A stretch of 64,000 nt of DNA from Schistocephalus solidus (taxonomy: Eukaryota > Platyhelminthes > Cestoda > Diphyllobothriidea > Diphyllobothriidae). This document shows, one piece after another, positions 24,601-35,181 of this stretch. Position numbers and translations under genes: made by a program. Each line of letters starts with the position of its first letter. Within the stretch, counting starts at the first letter, position 1. The notes under the pieces were generated by a model that saw only the letters and a list, made by a program, of their open reading frames with translations, ran no database searches and was not told where the DNA came from. Location of the stretch: the NCBI GenBank assembly GCA_017591395.1, contig WEDG01005603.1, positions 1 through 64,000 of the forward strand, given 5' to 3'.

Positions 24601-27363
24601 ATTGCGAGACGTACTACGAGGTCATAAAATATAAGCTCCAGATAAGGCTCTGCAGTCCCTAAATGCTGTTTATAAATGTGACCGTGGAAGTAAAGATTTT
24701 ATCGAAACTCTTTTCTTCTGCTACCACTTAAAGTATTTTAATATAACCGAATTACGAAGCACAGAACTTAGTTAGAAACATGGACATATTTCGGAAAAGC
24801 TATTACTGTCTGTCCATGGACAGAATAAGAGACATTTATATCGTGAATACGATATTCAGATTGATACAGATGACTGTAAGCGCGTCTCATGTCAATGTTC
24901 AGTAAAAAAGTAAATGCGTAAAATGCTTGTTTGTGTTAAACATTGTCTTATAGATTCTGCTCCCTGCACAATCCTTCAGGATGGTTATAGGTGCATCTCC
25001 TCACATGGTTTACTGTGTGTCTGTGAGAATATACAACGCTCAACGCGTATCTATCCGTTTTATACTTCGGTCGGCATATTTAATATAGTCCTAAATACTT
25101 CTTGATTATTTAAAACAACTATGTATAAAGTAATTTCATGAAAAAAACAAAAATAAATATGTTTCCTGAAGCGAATAAGCTATCCCAGTAATTCTGCCGG
25201 AAGCCATTTTTACCCTTTTGACGAGCCTAACCCCCCAATCTAATAAGTTTTTATTGATAACATGAAAAACAAATCTTAAATGAGGGCTAATTTTGTTCAG
25301 AACGACAGAGTTCAGAATCTTCCTTTCTTCTTTGATTTGCCAATTTGAAGTCCACCAGTTCTATTAACAGAGTTCAGGAAAAATTCGGCATTAGTGAGGA
25401 GGAGAAGGAGAAGAAAGCCAGTAGGGCCATAATTCCCTTGGACTGAAATCGGGTTAGAATATTTGTTCCCCGTGTTCTCTAACTATCAGATTGCGAAAAT
25501 TTAGGAATTTGACTTTCCATAGAATAAATTTTAAATTTTTGAGATTTCTATCTCGTTGTCCATTTAGGTGTTCCACTTTGTGACTTTTGGATGGTCATGG
25601 ATGTCTTCTTCTGCACTGCTTCCATTCTTCACCTGGTTGGAATAGCAGTTGACCGATACCGCGCCGTGAGCAGCGTCGAATACGTCCGTCGCGGGGACAA
25701 ACGGCCAATCTTTGTTACCATACTCCTTGTGTGGGTAGTGGCTGCAGGCATCTCTCTTCCTGGTCGCTTTGCGCTTTCCCGCGGCAAAGAGTTAACCCAG
25801 GAGGTTGACGTTGAGGGACACTGTGCTATCAATGCCGAATACAGTTTCACCATTATATCTACCGTTGGTGCCTTCTTCCTGCCCATGATATTTTTGATCG
25901 GGATCTATGCCAAAATTTATGTTGTAGCCATGAAACGCATTCGCAAGAAAAACTTTAGACGCCATCATCAGGTAGCGAGTGGTCCAGCCTCTCGAAGTAT
26001 GTGCAAGGATATCTCAATTGAATTGTCCATTAGGATCCAAGCGGAGTCTACGAGCCCTTCTACCACCTACCGACAACAAAATTTACAGCAAATAAATGCT
26101 CCTCTAGTTAACCCTGCAGATGTACGAGAACATGCGTCAAGGATTTTTACATGTGCGTCTGCACTACCACCACCATCACCCACTGGGGAGAAGACACTCA
26201 CAAGTAGCGAACTAGACCATCCCGAGGATGCGCTTAAACGCCGTGAGTATTGTAAGAGAGGAGATTTTCTCCGCTCAGAACAGCGCCTTCGTAATGGAAG
26301 CTTCGAACACCCAGCATCGGTTTTGAGCTACACATGTGGAGGGAGTGAATTGGTAAGTCCGATACTAGGGATGCATTCCAGCCAACAGTCAGTTTTCTGG
26401 TTACCAGAGGGTCCCACCTTCACACCTCCCCTCCCAGTTGCGCCAAGTCTTGCGCTCATCCAGTCTCCCCACGTGCCTTTCCCCTCCAGTGCGCATTCCT
26501 ATCCCCAAGACATCACAGCTGTTCTCTTCGGCAAGGAAATTAATGATACCAGTAATCAAAAGAAGGAAGTTCCTGCGCAGAAGGATGTCCGATTGAATTT
26601 TTTCAACAGAAAGCTCCCACCAGTTGAAGACTCTTTACTCTGTATTAACCATTCGTTCACTAGAGGATTCGAAGATAAATTACACAGACAAACTGCCTGC
26701 GATTTTGGCCCACTACCGACTGAAGTAACTTTGAATTTACATGAATGGCCATTAGTTATGACGGGGACTACAGGAGATGTGATCCGAATAAACGATAAAG
26801 CACCAGCACAGCCAAGCGTGTCTAGGAAGCACTTACCTGAGCCAAACGGTTATATTAAGACCACCAAAATTGGCAAGAGGAGATTCTGCAGGATTAGCGA
26901 CAGCAGAGGGCCAAACAATCTTAACACCATGGTCCGGGGATTGAGGCGCGCCAAAAGTCTCTCAAACTACTCCCGCTTCTCCACTTTCTCCAATGGAGTG
27001 ACGTCAATACAGAAACGCATCAAAACATGGAAATCGGCTGATACTTCCAGGGGAGAGGCGATACCGCGAAGGGAACGACTGGAGCATACTAGAGAACGGA
27101 AGGCTGCTCGAACATTGGCCATAATAACAGGCTGCTTTATTCTCTGCTGGCTACCCTTTTCAATGAATGCTCTTATCAGACCCTTCTGTGGAGAGAGGTG
27201 TGATGCGCCACGCTCAGTGAACAGTTTCCTCCTTTGGTTAGGCTACATGAACTCCATGCTAAACCCCATCATATACACTATTTTCTCCCCGGACTTTCGT
27301 TCAGCCTTCAGCAAAATTATATCTTGCCGTTATCGGTCATGTGATACATGCATTTGTATGTGA
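9281..27363 (+). CDS. Serotonin-type (5-HT1/7-like) class A GPCR, three exons
   Basis: Join 9281-9691, 14232-14340, 25568-27363: 2316 nt, 771 residues. It is a plasma-membrane receptor for a biogenic amine, most likely serotonin, signalling through G proteins. Visible in order: signal peptide (1-25), N39-S-T glycosylation sequon, TM1 with GN123 (N1.50), TM2 LSLAIAD151 (D2.50), C178 (3.25) for the disulfide with loop C259, amine-anchoring D185 (3.32), DRY at 202-204, TM4 W229, TM5 S271 (5.42) and P279, an intracellular loop 3 of about 385 residues, TM6 CWLPFS at 700-705, TM7 W730 (7.40), and NPIIY at 739-743. The C-tail is short and Cys-rich, with possible palmitoylation. TM2 and TM5 (FTIISTVGAFFLP) are closest in pattern to 5-HT1/5-HT7 receptors. 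Position 6.52 is Ser where most amine receptors have Phe. Octopamine, tyramine or dopamine as ligand cannot be excluded. Confidence 0.93.
10310..10334. repeat. Perfect 10-bp hairpin in intron 1
   Basis: TCATGAAATC and GATTTCATGA flank a 5-base spacer. The same core (CCTATTTCATGAAATC) recurs at about 13874-13889. Function unknown. Confidence 0.4.
11173..11288. repeat. Two-copy 58-bp direct repeat in intron 1
   Basis: The core GTTGCCGAGAAGAA occurs twice with a 58-base offset, within AAAGCTCGTTGCC (from 11184) and AAAGCACGTTGCC (from 11242). Each copy is followed by a CAACATAA motif and preceded by a GTCAAA motif, so the duplicated unit covers the whole interval. Confidence 0.6.
14232..14340 (+). 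CDS. Receptor exon 2: TM2
   Basis: A 109-nt exon encoding residues 138-173 plus the first base of codon 174. It reads RVSNYLLLSLAIADLMV and continues into the first extracellular loop (EISEKWWL). D151 is the conserved sodium-site Asp (2.50). The acceptor is phase 0 and the donor GTACGT at 14341 is phase 1. Joining to exon 3 gives a Gly codon and the continuous extracellular-loop sequence WWLGVPLCDFW. The exon is short and falls inside a longer open frame (14253-14531), so a simple ORF finder would misplace its ends. Confidence 0.92.
15300..16330. repeat. GC-richer block in intron 2, probable decayed repeats
   Basis: Base composition differs from the rest of the intron. Around 15868-15895, TGAACGTTGCTGATATAAGC resembles the central part of the fold-back repeat (GAACATTGCTGATAAAGAC at 1226). 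No coding content. Boundaries and family are uncertain. Confidence 0.3.
16368..16472. repeat. Imperfect TCN trinucleotide tract
   Basis: Runs of TCATCA, TCCTCC, TCGTCG and ACCACC form about 100 bp of imperfect trinucleotide repeat in intron 2. They produce meaningless homopolymeric open frames on both strands (poly-Met or poly-Ile). Confidence 0.85.
22440..22560 (+). repeat. Possible tRNA-derived SINE fragment
   Basis: TTTTCGAATCCCAC near 22512 resembles a Pol III B box (GGTTCGAATCC), and TAGTTAAAGCATTG about 50 bases upstream resembles an A box. Sequence around the B box (TCGAATCCCAC, then GA..CGG) resembles the complement of 38940-39060. No cloverleaf with a paired acceptor stem could be drawn, so this is not called a functional tRNA. 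Confidence 0.3.
23600..23990. repeat. Fold-back dispersed repeat, copy 2 (rearranged)
   Basis: Shares four blocks with 1118-1475: CACCGATCGCTTACAGGACA at 23828, CTCGCTAGCAACCGTACAGC at 23885, GATAAAGACAAGAGAGGCTG at 23627, and an inverted block at 23666-23725 (CCACCCCAGGTGGTGCCTCA) matching the complement of 1418-1465. The centre motif AGAATGACATTA occurs at both ends (23613 and 23921), as if two copies were joined or the element was captured in a different permutation. Confidence 0.5.
25568..27363 (+). CDS. Receptor exon 3: TM3-TM7 and long third intracellular loop
   Basis: Begins at the AG acceptor ending at 25567; its first two bases complete Gly174. It encodes VPLCDFW, TM3 with Asp185 and DRY, TM4, TM5, a very long loop (about residues 300-680), TM6, TM7, a short cytoplasmic tail and TGA at 27361-27363. 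The loop is Ser/Pro/Arg-rich, with no recognised domain, and is the likely site of phosphorylation and partner binding. The segment just before TM6 (RKAARTLAI) is the usual basic G-protein contact helix. All of TM3-TM7 is uninterrupted. The open frame starts at Met182 (25591), so an ORF-only annotation would miss the disulfide Cys178. Confidence 0.95.
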
Positions 27364-27469
27364 ATTCGGTGAAGAAACTTTCAATTTGAAACTCAGGAAG
27401 TGATTATGTGATAACGTAATTATAATCACTGTGCAAATTTTGCGAAGCTAAATTTTTTGTATAAGCACC

Positions 27470-27530
27470 AGTCTCCTCCTCATTCTGCTCGTCCTACTCC
27501 TCCTCCTCCTCATCCTCATCCTCACTATCG
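27470..27530. repeat. TCC/TCA-rich simple repeat
   Basis: Imperfect CTCCTC and CATCCT runs about 110 bases downstream of the receptor stop codon, probably inside its 3' UTR. Confidence 0.75.
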
Positions 27531-27768
27531 ACGGAAGGCGCCTGTCAACTCCGGGCATTAAAGCGGACACAGGCGCTTTCATTAAAATCCGCTCATTAGG
27601 TTTTAATCCATGAGCTCGTGGCTGCAAAAATGTTTCTGCCCCAAATGAGCACTAATTCCTACTAAACCCCAATAATGCGTCTCTGCGGACTTCTACATTA
27701 TTACAAAGATAGTTATGAAACCCGTTTAAACTCGATAATAATGAGGGAATATGGAGGACTTAGGGAAG

Positions 27769-27774
27769 AATAAA
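27769..27774 (+). terminator. Candidate polyadenylation signal (AATAAA)
   Basis: First AATAAA after the receptor stop codon (GAAGAATAAAGCG). A second candidate is at 28239-28244. AATAAA is common by chance in AT-rich DNA, so this is only a candidate. Confidence 0.3.
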
Positions 27775-28284
27775 GCGGGCTTTGTCGTGCTCAGGATTCT
27801 GTCTAGCCCCCCTTCCCAACATTAGCTGTTGTTGACAGAAGCCTAAGCAAGGGTTTGAGATTTTACACAATCCTAAAGACGGTCAATGTTCACAAAATGA
27901 TTAATAGATTTTGCAGTTCAAAGTTGAGGTGTCGTAGCTGAAGTAGAGCCTTCTGTAATTATAGACCACAGTAAAAAAAATTATTTTCTTTCATAGCTGC
28001 GGAACAAACTCACCATCGAGCTGGAAATTACCAGAAGCAGCAGCAAGTTCCAGCAGTAATACAACATGGACAAGCTGAAAATAACGTATTTTTGTAAACA
28101 GACTATCAAATAACCAACCAATTCGCGTTACAGGGCAGCAGTGGGAAAATTCTTTCAACGTTTTTTAAAAATTCTTAATTTATATTCTACAGATACTGCT
28201 CAAGAAATTAATATACTCTTTGATAATAGGTAAGCTTTAATAAAGTCTCCAACTGACAACATCTCCAAATAATTTCCAAGTGAT

Positions 28285-28560
28285 TGTGAAAAATTGGTGA
28301 ACAGGGGAATAGGTACCCCCGTATTACAGATGATACTGGCGGTATCCAGCGGTTACCCATTCGCGCGTCCTTACCCTAACCCTGAACATACTTCTAACCC
28401 TAACACTAAATATAACCATAAAAATAACCAAGGCACTAACGTTAGCACTTTCTTCTAGAATTTACTGCAGGTCACCTTCAATAAGGGTGGTAGTTGTTCT
28501 CATGTCCTACCAAGAAGTAAGGCTGTCCCAAATACCTTGCAGTACACCGATACCTAGTGA
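28285..28560. repeat. Dispersed repeat with CCCTAA motifs
   Basis: Contains TTACCCTAACCCTGAAC and CATACTTCTAACCCTAACAC. The 17-mer CATACTTCTAACCCTAA also occurs on the complement of 57400-57440, so the two loci share a repeat in opposite orientation. CCCTAA is the complement of the TTAGGG telomere unit, but only isolated units are present here. Confidence 0.45.
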
Positions 28561-28689
28561 AATTTTCTCCAAATTAGCGGTTTAATCTTTACGCTTGGGT
28601 GAAAAGTGAAAAGTGAATTTCAAGTACTACTGAAGCTTTGTTTGCTCCATCGAGAGTTTTGCAGTTTGTCCAGTAGACATGGTAGATCA

Positions 28690-29600
28690 GCCCTTGTGCG
28701 TGTGTCCACGCCGTCGGTTTAGTGTCTTTTGTGCGTTGAGCGGTTGACCAGTGCACTGGGAGTCAGACAGCGATGGCTCCTCCATAGCCCCTGGTTTAGT
28801 GTATTCTGGTGTGTGCGTTATGGGACCAGGTCATGCTGTGGCGCGCGAAGACGGGTACGCTGCCCCTTCAACCAATATGCCCACTCGCACATCAGACAAC
28901 TGACCGGCTCGGACGGTGGTCTGATGGTGAGGGTGGGGGAGAGAGTGAGGTCGACGGCTCAGCGCAATTTTCGTCACTCTAAACAATCTTATGCGCTTGA
29001 AACTATCCCAGTGCGCTAAGAGCCATGACTTGGAAGGTAACCAACTGACGTTATACCTCGGACCCCGTGGTCAGTCCCATTTGCGTTTTGTGTGGAGAGG
29101 CGTACTGGCCCCTTCTTTATGTGGCCCTTATGATACTCCCACTCAGTTGGGATCCAAGCCGCCAATCTCTTATGCTGATAAGTTCTTGTTTTGTGTTTGA
29201 CCACAGTGCGTGGTCCTGTGCCCTTTCCTATCTCCGTTTTTTTGCCTCTATCTTGAAACCAGGACCAGGTACGGAAGCGGAACAGAGAAGTAAATGTATG
29301 GCAGGTATATTCTCACTAATCCAGAACGAGTAAGCGTTCTTGTTCCACCCTGTTTTGGTGCACATGGTGAACAGCGTCGAACATGACAGTCACACTGACG
29401 TGTGTCAGAGAATGAAAGCCGCAAAATCAATCTTCTAGAATAGGACGCCCGAGAGGAAGGATTAACAGTACGGACTTTTTGACTTGGAGTGTACAAACAG
29501 CTCAGAGGCTGGTGGCAAAAACTGGTCAGGTCAGTGCCTGGCCAGCAGTTACTGTTGTCCTAACGAGGCCAGGTTTGGGCTATCGCCCAAACGAGGTCCA
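28690..29600. repeat. GC-rich unclassified dispersed repeat
   Basis: GC-rich island between AT-rich flanks. TCTGGTGTGTGCGT (28804) and GGTGGTCTGATGGTGA (28915) recur with changes at 32538 and 32578, which indicates a dispersed family. The overlapping short open frames on both strands (60-96 codons) have no recognised domain and are best read as chance frames in GC-rich DNA. Confidence 0.45.
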
Positions 29601-32514
29601 CCTAAAGCAAATCAACGAGAGCCAAATTATTACTTAGCATAAAACTCACGCCATTAGTTGGGGGTTACGTGTGACGAAGGAGTTCAACAGACTACGCACG
29701 TGTACTGAATCAAGGTGGCGAAGGTAAGCTTCGGGGCCCGCTTATATGAAACTATATTGCCATGTCCTTGCGAAAAAAAGTAAGCCTATTGGTTTTTTAA
29801 AGTTAAGATAAATAGGCTGAAATTATTTGCGTACGAATGCATCCCATCGGAGCCGATGGGGTATCATAGTGCAGAGGTTAGTGAGTTGCACTATACGCAG
29901 CTAACAGAAATTATAAGCACAGGTGTACCTTAAAATTCGTTATGAAATCATTCCCTAACTGTTCGTCACCATAATAATGTCCGCGTTGTTTGGGGACCCT
30001 CAGTTCGAAAGTAGAACCTAAATATCCTTAATGTCTGATGACAAGGACGAGTGTACGCCAGTCAAACATGGCTGAGTACTTTCCATTTCAGAAAATGTTA
30101 CATAGGATCCTAGAGCAGCATCGCGAGTGTCATTCAAGGGTCATAGTGAGCTAGGAAATCTTCTAGGGCATCCCCTGAACACATCCCGAGTACTTCCTAC
30201 CCTTTCCGTCTGACCGCCAACGGGAAATGGGAGCTGCCATCTCTAAACGCAACAAACCTGCGCATTCCCCACATACAATCAAAACAGCTTGGTGCACATC
30301 GTTCACGGATAATTGCACAGTATTCTAAATTACTGCTGACATTACTTTGAACCATAACGCAGTGACCAGAACACTGCTGGGTAGCGAACTGACTAGGTTC
30401 AAACCTTATAGGTGCTAGCACCTCCACTTGGGTTGTCACCAGCTGCTGATTACGTGTCTTTATTGCAAACCCTCCTAAATTATTGATTTCTAGCTGCCAC
30501 GTGACCGCCTGCGTGGACAGGAAATTCACCGCCAAGAGTAAGTGGAGATGCTTACCTTAGTCCGACAGTTAGGATAGGTCAGCGTTCACACGTCAAAGGT
30601 AACTGAACGTTAGATATATAGGACTAGATGGAATGGGATTATAGGGCTATGGTGGGCGTTTGATGTAATCCTAGCAAAATATGACATCGACTGCCAGTGT
30701 ACGAAATTGAATTTAGATCTACCGATATAGGGAATACCTGGTATCTCACGATAGAGGACAAAACAATTGAATTTGTATCTGGTATTGAACATTAGCAAAG
30801 AAAACGAATATGAACGTGGGGTCTGTGTAAATGCAATTTAATAGGATGAGGATTTACATACATATTTGCCAGAATGCAAGGTGTCAGTGAGCGCCCCACC
30901 ATGTATGCTTTTTTGGGGTCAACATTCACTCCCTAATTTTTATCTGAACACGTTTACGACTTCACTTTGTCTAGGACCAGCTGATGACGATTAAACCGTA
31001 AAGGACTATCCCAGGACTATCCGAGATGTGTTTTGACCATTTGCACCCATAGAGCATTCCTGAACCAATAACACTTGACAAGTGCTTAGAAGTCTGCGAT
31101 GAGAAGGCCGCTCGGGGATCAAATTATCCGGGTTCTAAACCCAGACGGCAGCAGTACCCAGATCGCGGCATGGCACGGTAAAGCACCATATAATGGACAT
31201 TCCAGTGACCGGTTACTCTGACTGCTAATGGATTCCCATAAATTCACAGACTCTATGGGTATTAAGGTGTACGTTCGGCGCGGAAATAAGTGATTGCCTC
31301 CTTCAATCGATACAGGTCGCTGTAGGAAACCCACAGAGTACTTTTAACCTTCGCCTAGACGGGATGCGTCGTAATGCAGTGGGCAAATATGTTGCTCGAT
31401 ACTCAGCTGCTTCGAGTTTCAGTTCCACTGTGCATCAGCACCAATGTCATTTGATGGTACATAAGTTGGTTATAACCAATACAGTGTTATTAGTCATAAT
31501 TATAATAGTCATAATTCTTCAACTCACGATGGCCATGGGCTCCTTAACCACCTGGGGATTGCTTTTACGAGAAATGCCTATTTTCATCCTACAATCAGAC
31601 GAGACCACCCAGTGCTCCTTGAAATTTAACTGGTTATTTGATACTTCTGGTGATTTTTCATTGGTATGGAGTACAAATTTGAATGTTTTACTTGATGGTT
31701 TATCAACAAAAACTCCTACTACTATTGGTATTACTATTAATACAGTTTTAATACGATGGTTCAGGCCTCAGACCTTCCTGCATGATTATGAGTGACCGAT
31801 CTCATAAATTGCTACCCAAATTGTGAAAAACATATATGATTTTGAAGGGTTACTTTAGTAGAATTGCGATATTTATTGGCTTGGAGCATACTCCAAAATA
31901 TTTAAAACAGGCCAAGCTACCGGCTTCCGAATGACAGTCTGTTCTACTGCCTGCATAAACTATGCCTTGTAAAAAATGTCTTCCAAATTAAGATGCATTT
32001 CTTCTTTTGAGTTTTGATACCCTGACAAATTCAAATATATTTCGTAGAAAGTATGGGCAGAAGTATTCTTTCCTATCCTTCTTCGGTAGAAAATTGCGCC
32101 ATCTTATAATGTTTTGACTGAAGTAATGTGGATATTTAGACTGCAAAATGGTTTTTAGTTTCTTGAGATGTTTTCTTGAGCTCAATCTACCATTACACTT
32201 GCGTTCAGTGAGTTAAGTATACGATAGTATGTTTTCCATATGAAGGAATTCCTGCATTTCTGCACCTCATTAAAAAGCCATTACACAGTTCTCATAACAA
32301 TCTACAAATCAATTTCGATTAAGTTGAAGACTTACTGAGGGAAGCAAAAAAAGAAAATATAAAAAGCGATTTCAATGGAAATCAGCGGGATTAAAACATT
32401 CGGTAGTATATCGGCAATTAGTTCCATTCGATCACTCGTGTGGGCTATAGACCATCATTGGTAATGCAGAGCGTTAATACTCACTCCCATTCTGCCTTCA
32501 TGACCGATTGTTTC

Positions 32515-32605
32515 TTTGCTTGCACTGATTAGGTGAATTCTGGTGTGTGCGTATTCAAACTGCAGTTTATTGTAAAACGGTCTGATGATGACTGTTGCTT
32601 CATGA
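32515..32605. repeat. Truncated relative of the 28.7-kb repeat
   Basis: GAATTCTGGTGTGTGCGTAT followed about 35 bases later by GGTCTGATGATGA matches the spacing-compressed core of 28795-28930. It appears to be a short, internally deleted copy. Confidence 0.35.
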
Positions 32606-34256
32606 GAAAGCAAATTCAAGTTTGTAGGAACCCATATTACGGTGCTATCTCACATGCAACATCATATAGAGGCTGCAAATCGTTAGATGCAGTATAGAGC
32701 AGCAACTTCAGGTTATATCCCATAGTCTGAATACGTCGTTACACCTCCTCAGGTGTGATGCATTTCTTCCTACTGGTTTAATTAAATGTTTTGTTGAGGT
32801 TAACTTACACTAACTGCTCAAATCGGAGCTTAGAAGAGATATGTGCGCTTTTCCGTGTACTGATTATTAACACTGTTCTGGCATATGATAACAGCATTTA
32901 GGATAGGAAAATTATAATGTTAAAAGAGCACGTTTCTGCTAAAGCACTTTTTGCCAGTCATATTGACATATATTGGCCAAAAGTTTGCTTGAACTCTGTC
33001 ATACTGCGACGAAGTGAAATATTCTAAATTATAAATGAGCACATCCTTAGTAGTCAGGTTTTTGGGTAGGCGCGTGCGTATTCATTTGCAATATTCAGAT
33101 TAAAATGAATGAAAAAGGTATTTCACTCGATTGGTAGATATAAGTGAACCATGCTCCAAAGTATTAAACTAGCAGATCTTCCTGGGAAGGATGCAGCGAA
33201 TGCATTTTCAACTACCTTATAAATTCGATATTCCACGTTCATTTCAAAACATTTTAATTAGCACTCACATCCCCAACTGCTCCAGAGTAGCAAACTATAT
33301 TGATTGAACGACGATGCGCCTATACAAGCGGTAGTGAGAACAACATTCTGTTTGGCATAATCTAGGCTTAGGAAAGTTCTTTTTAGCGGAATCCAGGTTC
33401 ACTCTGTTGACAGCGGCCACCGAGTAGATGGCACTGACACTCTTCTGCTGTCTTCTGATTTAGACCTAAAGCCAAATTTCTCCCTTTGATTTACCTGGTT
33501 CAGACAATCCTCAGCTCTCCTCACCCATGGAACTGGCAGTTGATTGTTTTGGATCTCTCTACCTTCCTATCGTACCGTTACGCAAAGAAAAATAATCAAA
33601 AGCCTACGCTGGTCAAAGTTAACTTTTTTTGAAAATATTCTGTTGTTTCAGCTAACATTAATTATACAGAAATTTGACAGGTCATTAAATCTAAAGTATT
33701 CCAAAAACACCACCAAATAGCATAACCGAATGTCGTTTTTCCAGATACGCCGGGAAAAAGGCAGAGGTCCGATAGAAGTCTACCACTCTGCCGGACGGCG
33801 CGTGCCCATAGTCGAAGGAAAAAATTAATTTATTCAAAAACCGACATTGGGGATTTCCTTGTCCTGCTCGACAGCAGTTCTGGTAAAGTTTAACACAATC
33901 CCAAGCTACACGCCCGACTCGCCCACGTAAATTAGAACCTTCTTGTTAAAAGAGTGGAGTCCTGCCACACGATAAGAAAGTGGAGATTTTATATGTTATG
34001 AAAATTTTCAGTCAGCATGTAGCAGAAAAACACGATCAGGAAAAAAGATTTGGTGGAAAAATTCCCTTTCGGTAAAACACGAAAAAATAGCAGGCCTTAT
34101 TAAAGCAACTCACAAAACATTATTCGAGCTGTAAAATGTGCTGCAGAGAGCTGATAGTGCGCTATAGTTCAATGCTTTGCTTGCACATGTCTCAGCTGCA
34201 CGCAGGATTGTTTAGCAAGATGTGGATTGGTAAGTCCTCAGCAATATGTATTTAAA

Positions 34257-34382
34257 GAAGACTCTTCATTTGTGAATAAAGTTGCATTCCGGTTTACATT
34301 CTGATTACTAAAGACAGATGGAGTTTGCACATACACTTACCACTTATTCCTGTTTCAAAATTCTTGTAAATGAAGAGTCTTC
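34257..34382. repeat. Inverted repeat with 15-bp perfect arms
   Basis: GAAGACTCTTCATTT at 34257-34271 is the exact complement of AAATGAAGAGTCTTC at 34368-34382, with partial pairing extending inward. The 126-bp fold-back could be a small MITE-like element or simply a chance hairpin. Confidence 0.45.
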
Positions 34383-35181
34383 AGACAGTTTAAGAAGATA
34401 TCACATGTGAAAACAATTATGAAATATTGAGTAATATTCTAAGCAAATGGCTTCCGTAGCAGCCTTAAGATGACAAATTTTCAGTACTGATAAGCATACG
34501 GCACCATCCATAAGGATGTTTGAATGTTCGGGAAGTTGATTTACGGTTGAGCGTGTGCTCAGTGATTTAAATGATTTGAGAAGCCAGACAGTGTCAACTT
34601 AACTAGCTCAATTTCTGTCACTCCTTTTCAGTACATGTATAAAGCTTACAGACGGCCGCTGCCTTTGCTTAATGCAATACATGATTTGAAAGTAGTTTCT
34701 TTCAGTCCTAGAATATTTGATACATTCCTACAATTTCAGTTATATGCACTAATAATATGACAAGGAAAATGAACTGCTTCAATAGCGTTTTATTTAAATG
34801 ATGTTTCAGGATATTTTAGCAGGTCATCAAGGCACAATTCTGAACAAAATTTATTGAATCACATATACACAGGTGTATGAAGCCATTCAAAGGGCTTGTT
34901 GAATAACATTGTAGGGATTTGGAAACCAAGGTTGATAGCTTGCAATATCTTCAGTCAATATCCAGTGCAAATGGCTACCCACTCAAAATCGTTCTTGCAA
35001 CCATCACTGGGCATTGCGAGTGGCGTTTTTGGAATCCGGAGAGAGTTATCAGATGCTAAATAATGAAATCAAATGAACTACGGTCAATGCAACAAACGCC
35101 TGAGGAAGTTTGGTGGTGGAAAACGTAGAAAATTACTACTGACGCAGATGTTTAAATATTTGTTGTCAAATATCAGGCAAA

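Larger units (their letters stand above)
14341..25567 (+). other. Receptor intron 2 (11,227 bp)
   Basis: Donor GTACGT at 14341 and acceptor CATTTAG ending at 25567. It carries most of the gene's repeat load: a GC-richer block (about 15.3-16.6 kb) with a trinucleotide tract, a tRNA-like B-box sequence near 22.5 kb, and fold-back repeat copy 2 at 23.6-23.95 kb. A pyrimidine-rich CTCT tract lies at 20909-20942. I looked for TM3-type alternative exons and found none. Open frames inside (for example 17188-17394, 20513-20698, 21224-21418) show no domain. Confidence 0.8.
27364..28284 (+). other. Receptor 3' flank, probable 3' UTR
   Basis: Non-coding. It contains a TCC-rich tract (27470-27530) and two AATAAA hexamers, at 27769-27774 and 28239-28244, about 406 and 876 bases after the stop. 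Either could end the transcript. No gene seen. Confidence 0.5.
29601..35181. other. Intergenic DNA, no supported gene
   Basis: No domain-bearing open frame. A 143-codon frame at 31364-31795 holds a hydrophobic stretch and low-complexity Thr/Ile runs but matches nothing I recognise. TAGTGCAGAGG at 29871 resembles a Pol III A box and GGGTTCTAAACCC at 31129 resembles a B box, but no tRNA fold is convincing. Contains the two smaller repeats listed separately (32515-32605, 34257-34382). Confidence 0.45.

Noticed and set aside
25629..25886. Minus-strand 85-codon open frame.
   Set aside because: Antisense shadow of receptor TM3-TM5 coding sequence.
28729..29496. Overlapping open frames on both strands in a GC-rich island.
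   Set aside because: Frames overlap without any recognised motif and the region is a dispersed repeat. GC-rich DNA has few chance stops.
30965..31000. CTGATGA followed by AAACCGTAAAG, resembling a hammerhead ribozyme core (hammerheads occur in some PLEs and flatworm satellites).
   Set aside because: The GAAA box is not intact and I could not draw stems I, II and III around it. Not near a PLE.
31085..31150. tRNA-like sequence with GGGTTCTAAACCC.
   Set aside because: Only the T-arm is plausible; no acceptor stem or anticodon arm could be paired.
31364..31795. 143-codon + strand open frame with a hydrophobic stretch.
   Set aside because: Low-complexity Ile/Thr content from TAT/ACT-rich DNA, no recognised domain and no splice context.
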